Part shown: positions 58,888 through 64,000 of the stretch, one piece after another
Layout: every line of letters starts with the position of its first letter
Position numbering within the stretch: position 1 is the stretch's first letter
Assembly: GCF_037126465.1 (NCBI RefSeq)
Contig: NC_088201.1
Span: 25,218,550-25,282,549, forward strand
Direction: 5' to 3'
Source of the DNA: Ornithodoros turicata
Taxonomy: Eukaryota; Arthropoda; Arachnida; Ixodida; Argasidae
Length of the DNA stretch: 64,000 bases
Made by a program: the position numbers and the translations under genes
The notes under the pieces: model-generated
What the model saw: the letters and a program-made list of their open reading frames with translations, nothing else
What the model was told of the DNA's origin: nothing
Database searches by the model: none

Positions 58888-61800
58888 TCACACTTGGGGT
58901 ACGACGCTGTCGTAGTCTACGGGGCTGCCTTCACGTGGCACGGAAGGTGTTCGCAAAAGTCTTGGGTGAAAATAGGGATGGAACTTGAGACCAGGATAGA
59001 GGGCACGATTTGTGTACGGCGACGTGGCAGGTGCGGCGAGTTGTGGACCGGGCGAGCCGCCCGTCGCAGAGCCCGGCGAAGGTCTGCCAGGAGGCGACAA
59101 TGGGGCTGGTGACGGGATCGAAGAGGCGGCACCCATCGCCGATGAGGTAGTTGGAGGTGAGCGGGAACTTGGCGACACATTTGAGGACACAACAGAATAA
59201 TGCGGGTATAACGTCCGTGGGAAGCCTAAGTACAGGCCGGGAAAACCCTGGAATTGCTGCTGCTGTGCAGACATCAGTGCGCTGAGGTCCACCATGCTCA
59301 TAGGCATGCCGGGAAGCTTCCATGGTGATGAGGCTGCAGCAGCTCCGTTTGCAAGGAGGAGAAGCTCACTGCTCGTCGGAATGCGCCCAAGGACTGCAGA
59401 AGGGAGGAAGTCATCATGAGTAACGATTGTCGAGTGAAGTTGTTGACTGATTGTGCAATAGCAACAGGGGCTTGCAGCTTAGCTTATCGTTGCTCATGTA
59501 CCCCTCCCGAGAAAGATCTCTGTTGCCTCTGTGTCCAAGATAATAAAGGGGAGCATCTCCAGCCGTGCCCGAGTTTTGGGCGCTGCCGCCCGAACGGAAG
59601 CTGCTCGCCCGTGTCGTCTATTGCACGTTCTCACTGAAGTTGTCGTTACAGGCCGCCACAAGTAATTGTAAATGCTAGTTATAAATGAAGAAAGGAATTT
59701 TTTTTGCTTCATGAACTCCCATTTCTGTGATTTGATTCGACATGCAATTCTGGCGCGGCGCACATGTGAAGTACGGGATACTCAACAGGGAGCTGAGGCA
59801 CAAGGTACTGGTTCACTCTAAATGGTAAAGCGCAAAAAGGCAAGGATAGAATCCTTGTTTGTTTGTTCGTTTGCTTACTTGCTCAGTCCTTGTTTTGTTT
59901 GTGCTTTGCCATTTAGAATGTACGAGGTTGTTTTCTTCCTAACCACACCTTTGTTTCTTTGCTACCGGAACATGCACTTGAGATGTACAGCATCAACGTT
60001 ATCCCTACCGTATTTTACCCTTTGAGGGCTCGTGCCACAAGTGACAAGAACCACGGAAGACATTTTCAGGAATGCTCGGCAGTACACGTGCCTTATTTTT
60101 TTATTTTAACAGGAACGATCAATGTAGGGTGAAAATTTTCAGCATGTAGCCTGGAAATCATGTTTTCATGTCGGTTCTAACGTCGATTCCTGTAGGCTTT
60201 TATGGCGAGCAAACAGGCGACCTGATGATGATGAATGGGCACGATCATGAACAAGATTGTGCGCATTGCCCCAAGCAGCACAATGCACTAAAAGTCGGGT
60301 GCAATAGGGGTGGACGGTATGTGTCTTATCAATGTTCTTTAGTTTCGTGAGTATGTTCAAGGTCTTCCACCTACCCGTCCACCCCTACTGCACCCGACTT
60401 TCAGTACATTGTGCTGCTTGGGGCGTGTGTCGCTTTATGTACGGTTTGACGCTTTTATCCGGTGCGGGATGGAAGATGAGTCGATGCTACACTGACGTGT
60501 TCGCCTTTACTGTGTCCCTCTTGTGGGTGCAATTTTTGTCGTCTTTTTCACTTCGACCGCAGTTCTCTTTAATGTAGAATACGTTTCTCTCTCTGGGGCA
60601 TTCAATAAAATTTGTCCTGTCCCGTGTCGTGTCACCCCCCAAATTTATCTGGTGTAACCATATGTCGCCAACGCCGTGCTTTCACACTTACTCATACCCG
60701 ATAAGCAGTGAAGTCAACATTAGTGGGTGATGTTCGTTACGGCAAAAGCTGGAGGCTAATATTTGAAGTTGGACCGCATAGTTAATGTGTTCGTCGTTAT
60801 CAAGTTGAACTTTACGCTTCCTTGAAACGAAGCAACAAACCTTGGCAACGTAAAAACTCGCTTAGAAGACTTGTCCGTGTCATGTGGCCAAGTGTCTGGC
60901 TTCATAGGCTCTGTCTATGTCTATCGATCTTGACAACGATTGATCAAAGGTTCCTGCGCCTTTTTAAATAATAAATCATATGTCGTCAAAAATTATACCG
61001 GGGAACGCTAACTGTGTGCCAAATTATGCCAAATCTTTAGACGTATTCTCAAATACAAGTTTTTCACTCTATAACTGTGTCAATTTTGTGTCGTGCGGAT
61101 TATAGTGATGCTATACAGATGAACACTGTAACCTGAGACTACACGCGAACAGATTATGCGCTACGATCTCGAGCTCACTTTTCTTACTAACGATTACGTT
61201 TTAGACACACTCTGATCTTAGCGGATTCTATTTAAAGCATAGAACTTGCTCTTACCGCCTGCTGAAGCTAGGAACTGCTGTTCAGGAGGTACGTCTCCTG
61301 CCATAAACGCCCTGAAGGGTGAATGCCGGAACGCGTGCTCTCGCAGGAGGTTTTCAACGGACTCTCTGAAAGAAAAGAAGAGGGGCTTATTGTTTCGCGC
61401 TTTGCGTTTTGTCTTCGCACCGTTTCGGAGCTACATAAAATCCTTGCACTTACCCTTCAAAATCTGTGAGGCGAGAGGAATCCCGAAACCCTTTTGCGAA
61501 TGGATTGCTGTCGATTTTCAACTTCGTAATCTGCAAAAGAGCACCGCATTTACAAACGTGGGGAATACTTCTCATCCGTAAATCTTCGTATAACGGCAAC
61601 TAATAATTTCAACCTGTTATTTTTCTTCGCTTTTCTCCTTAGGGAAATTTCGTTCGATTGTTTTTTTGCGGAGTGAAATAACAGTGCGGGATAGTAGTAC
61701 GACCATGAATTTTCAACAATTACGTAAACACAAACAGGCGGCAAACAATACTTCCAGGAACGAACAATGTAGATTTTAGCAGTAACTCGTACAGGCTTCA

Positions 61801-62803
61801 AAAGTAACATGTGGGGAAAAGGGTAATGAATGGCAGCGGGGGATGCAGATGGTGCGGGATTCACTGTGAGGCAGAGTGAGCAGGAAGTTGAGGTATACTG
61901 AGGTGAAACTACACGGTCTTATTCTGCTGATTACAGAACAGCTATAGAAGTCAATAAGTGAAATGACGCTGGAAGTAATATAGGAATTCAAAATGATATA
62001 GACTTAATTTGTTGTGCTTCAGTTTCCTAGCAAGCGCTGTTCTGGACCTTATTTTTGCAACAGATATATTCCAAGCACAGTCAAGGACAAATGGACAAGG
62101 ACTTCATTGATTTGTTAATTAATACACGAAGACTATTTTTGGAATACAACGGTTCATTTTCTACATAAGTGTATTTCTAGCAGTACAGCTAAACGTAGCA
62201 CTTTGAGAGTTTACCGTGACGTACCAGTTGATTTTGATATGCAGTGACAGCTGTGAATACGGTTTCCGGAAAGATATATGTACGATACTGCTCAGCTTCG
62301 AGATCTGTGATCACCGTTGGATTGGAGTCTGGTCGAAGCTTCACTAGATGTATTCGGGGCTGGTACTTGTGCATGGAGTTGAGTACAATCTGCAAATAAA
62401 ACGGCAACCGCTACAACATCCTGTACATCAGGAAGAGGCAGCAAGCGCTCTTGGAAGGACTATACTACACATCCATTATTGTTGCGCTTCTTGCGTAATC
62501 AAGTTAGATGTTGGCTATGCTTTGCTTACATGTCCTTGCTTGTCCATCTCGTTGTTGGTAAGTTTGACCTTTTCGAAGGAGACGACTTGTTTCCTCAGCT
62601 GGTCCCCAGTGAAAGGGCAGTCGGGATGAGGATAGAGGCGGGCAGGAGAAGGTGGATCTGCCTTGCCAGCCACCAGCCATGAGGACCGGTGGTACGCGTA
62701 CCGATACCGCTTGTTGTCTACGGGAACGATGTCCAGCAAGACGACGTACCGCCCATCTAACTGCAAACCGGTGAAGGACACCCGCAGCGTGGGGAACATC
62801 CGC
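58888..62803 (-). CDS. Tbx20: T-box transcription factor, Tbx20/H15/midline type, 3' part
   Basis: Minus-strand exons are 62803-62530, 62389-62225, 61530-61454, 61365-61256 and 59393-58888; stop TGA at 58890-58888. All have GT/AG borders and matching phases. The first exon in the window starts inside the T-box (RMFPTLRVSF) and includes DIVPVDNKRYRYAYHRSSW, a hallmark of the Tbx20/H15/midline group. The second has HKYQPRIH and FPETVFTAVTAYQNQL; the third ITKLKIDSNPFAKGFRDSS, completing the T-box. The last two exons code a less conserved tail rich in Ser, Pro and Ala. Family members are nuclear DNA-binding regulators of heart and neural patterning. The 5' exons (N-terminus and start of the T-box) are not found between 62804 and 64000, so the gene runs off the right edge. 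Which arachnid H15 paralogue this is cannot be told here. Confidence 0.93.
60248..60427. repeat. Inverted pair in the T-box intron
   Basis: GCCCCAAGCAGCACAATGCA to about 60315 is mirrored at about 60378-60422 with a few changes (GTCGGGTGCAATAGGGGTGG against CCACCCCTACTGCACCCGAC). The spacer is about 60 bp. It lies in the intron 59394-61255. Confidence 0.75.
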
Positions 62804-62887
62804 CTATACGGAGAGTAAAAAAGACGTTCAACGTGAGACCGTGAAAAAGGGTGCATGGATTCAAGCGTCGCTTTTAGTACTCTTAGC

Positions 62888-63640
62888 GACGTCTCAAATC
62901 AACCAAAAGCTCATTTCATCCGAAAAAATGTTCGGAGGTTCTGGCCCTTTCGGTTGATCTGGGCATGCGGGGGGCAGTGACCCATATCCCCCAAATGCTC
63001 TCTTCATCCGAGCGCCCAGAACCACCGAAAGCGGGATACTTGAAAGGACACGGTTCCTCTGTTTGTCAGGGAGAGGAGTAAGGGTGAGCGGTTCTTGGGT
63101 ATCCAATCCTGCAACTGCAGGATTGGATACCCACCCAGGACACCCCCACAGCAGCAGTGGGACAGTCGAAACACTATTCGCCTTTGTTATCGTAAGAGCC
63201 GTTATAGGGTTGCTCTCTCCCCGACTTTAGCTCCGCCAGTCGAAGTGGCGTTCCAGTTAACTCTGGTTCGAGCTGTACATTGAATTCCCGCATACTCGGG
63301 AACCGCTCGCCCTTCCTCCTCTACCTGTTAAACGGGGGAAGCGTGTCCTTTCAAGTATCCCGCTTTCGGTGGTTCGGGGCGCTCGGATGAAAAGAGCATT
63401 TGGGGGAGATAGGTCACTGCCACCCGCGTGCCCAGATCAACCGAAAACCCAGAACCTCCGAATATTTTTTCGGAGGAAATTCATCCTCTCATATTAACCA
63501 CTGTGAAGTGGGGTAGGGTCCTGTGGCTACCACGGGGAAACATCCCATGTCATCGTCACTTCTTCATTTATTGTTGTTGTTGTTGTTGTTGTTGTTCGGA
63601 GGAAATGAGCTTTTGGTCGATTTGGGACGTCGGTGGAAAT
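62888..63640. repeat. Inverted repeat with an insertion in its right arm
   Basis: Left arm about 62888-63095 mirrors about 63299-63480 plus 63595-63640. Shared blocks include CTTGAAAGGACACG, CCGAAAGCGGGATACTTG and AACCAAAAGCTCATTTC. The right arm is split by 63481-63594. The spacer has its own perfect palindrome, GGGTATCCAATCCTGCA and complement, at 63098-63134. Lies in a T-box intron. Confidence 0.8.
63481..63594 (+). mobile_element. Short insertion with (TTG)n tail and target duplication
   Basis: CGGAGGAAAT occurs at 63471-63480 and again at 63597-63606. Between them is a segment ending in (TTG)n at 63568-63595. Removing it restores the inverted-repeat arm. This fits a 5'-truncated SINE/LINE with a TTG-repeat tail. 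Confidence 0.65.
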
Positions 63641-64000
63641 GGGCGTTTGGAGGATATGGGCCGCTATACCGTAAACGACATGTCAATGCATAAAAAAAGG
63701 CATTCTGTCGTTAATTAACAGTCAGTGTCGCTAAGAAAATCTGCAATCTAAAATTCTCGAGCATATATTTATCACTCTAATATGTCCTTGTTTCTCTGTA
63801 CTACATGGCTTCCATAAAGTTTCTTCTTTTTTTCTTGGGACGGAGCCCGTGTCTTTGATTCAGGGCTTGATTTGCTGACGTCACTGCTTAACATGTCTCT
63901 GCTGTCACGTGCTTTTCTTCGCAATATGTCAGAGGCGAGCAATTAGACTGCGACGTAGAAAGCGCCTACTTTGTTGGGGCTTCTGGTTTAACGATTTACC
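63641..64000. other. Right edge, T-box intron
   Basis: No exon of the T-box gene or other feature recognised. Confidence 0.4.

Overview
The window is nuclear DNA of an arthropod, most likely an ixodid (hard) tick. Genes are split by long introns. The intervening DNA is dense with TIR/MITE elements, tRNA-derived SINEs with a shared tick-like 'TTAGCGCCGCGAAGC' block, Penelope-like and LINE fragments, LTR retroelements and a large satellite. The tick assignment is inference from repeat style; no species is claimed.

Three conserved genes can be assembled exon by exon with consistent splice phases. (1) MPPE1/PGAP5-like metallophosphoesterase on the + strand, nine coding exons from 719 to 19999, 389 aa, apparently complete. 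(2) A testis-specific-serine-kinase (TSSK) type kinase on the - strand, four coding exons from 40791 down to 26712, 356 aa. (3) The 3' part of a Tbx20/H15/midline-type T-box gene on the - strand, five exons from 62803 down to 58888. Its 5' exons lie beyond the right edge of the window.

Region by region. 1-20 kb is MPPE1 with introns full of TIR elements, MITEs, SINEs and two abutting multi-kb inverted duplications (about 9.08-12.87 and 12.87-15.22 kb). 20-24 kb is a long-TIR element that starts inside the last MPPE1 exon and contains a Penelope-like fragment broken by a SINE. 24-26.7 kb is mostly featureless apart from a tRNA-like inverted pair. 26.7-40.8 kb is the kinase gene, whose 12.5-kb third intron is almost entirely an 11.6-kb tandem array of 102-bp and 114-bp monomers. 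41-49 kb is gene-poor with SINEs and MITEs. 49.1-49.7 kb is a LINE 3' end. 49.97-54.21 kb is a Ty3/gypsy-type LTR retrotransposon with identical LTRs and a 5-bp target duplication but a damaged coding region. 54.9-57.2 kb holds MITEs. 58.9-64 kb is the T-box gene.

The observations I rate highest are the satellite confined to one intron of the kinase gene and its higher-order structure, the MPPE1 C-terminus and stop codon that appear to be donated by a repeat, the twin palindromes, and the defective yet recently inserted LTR element.
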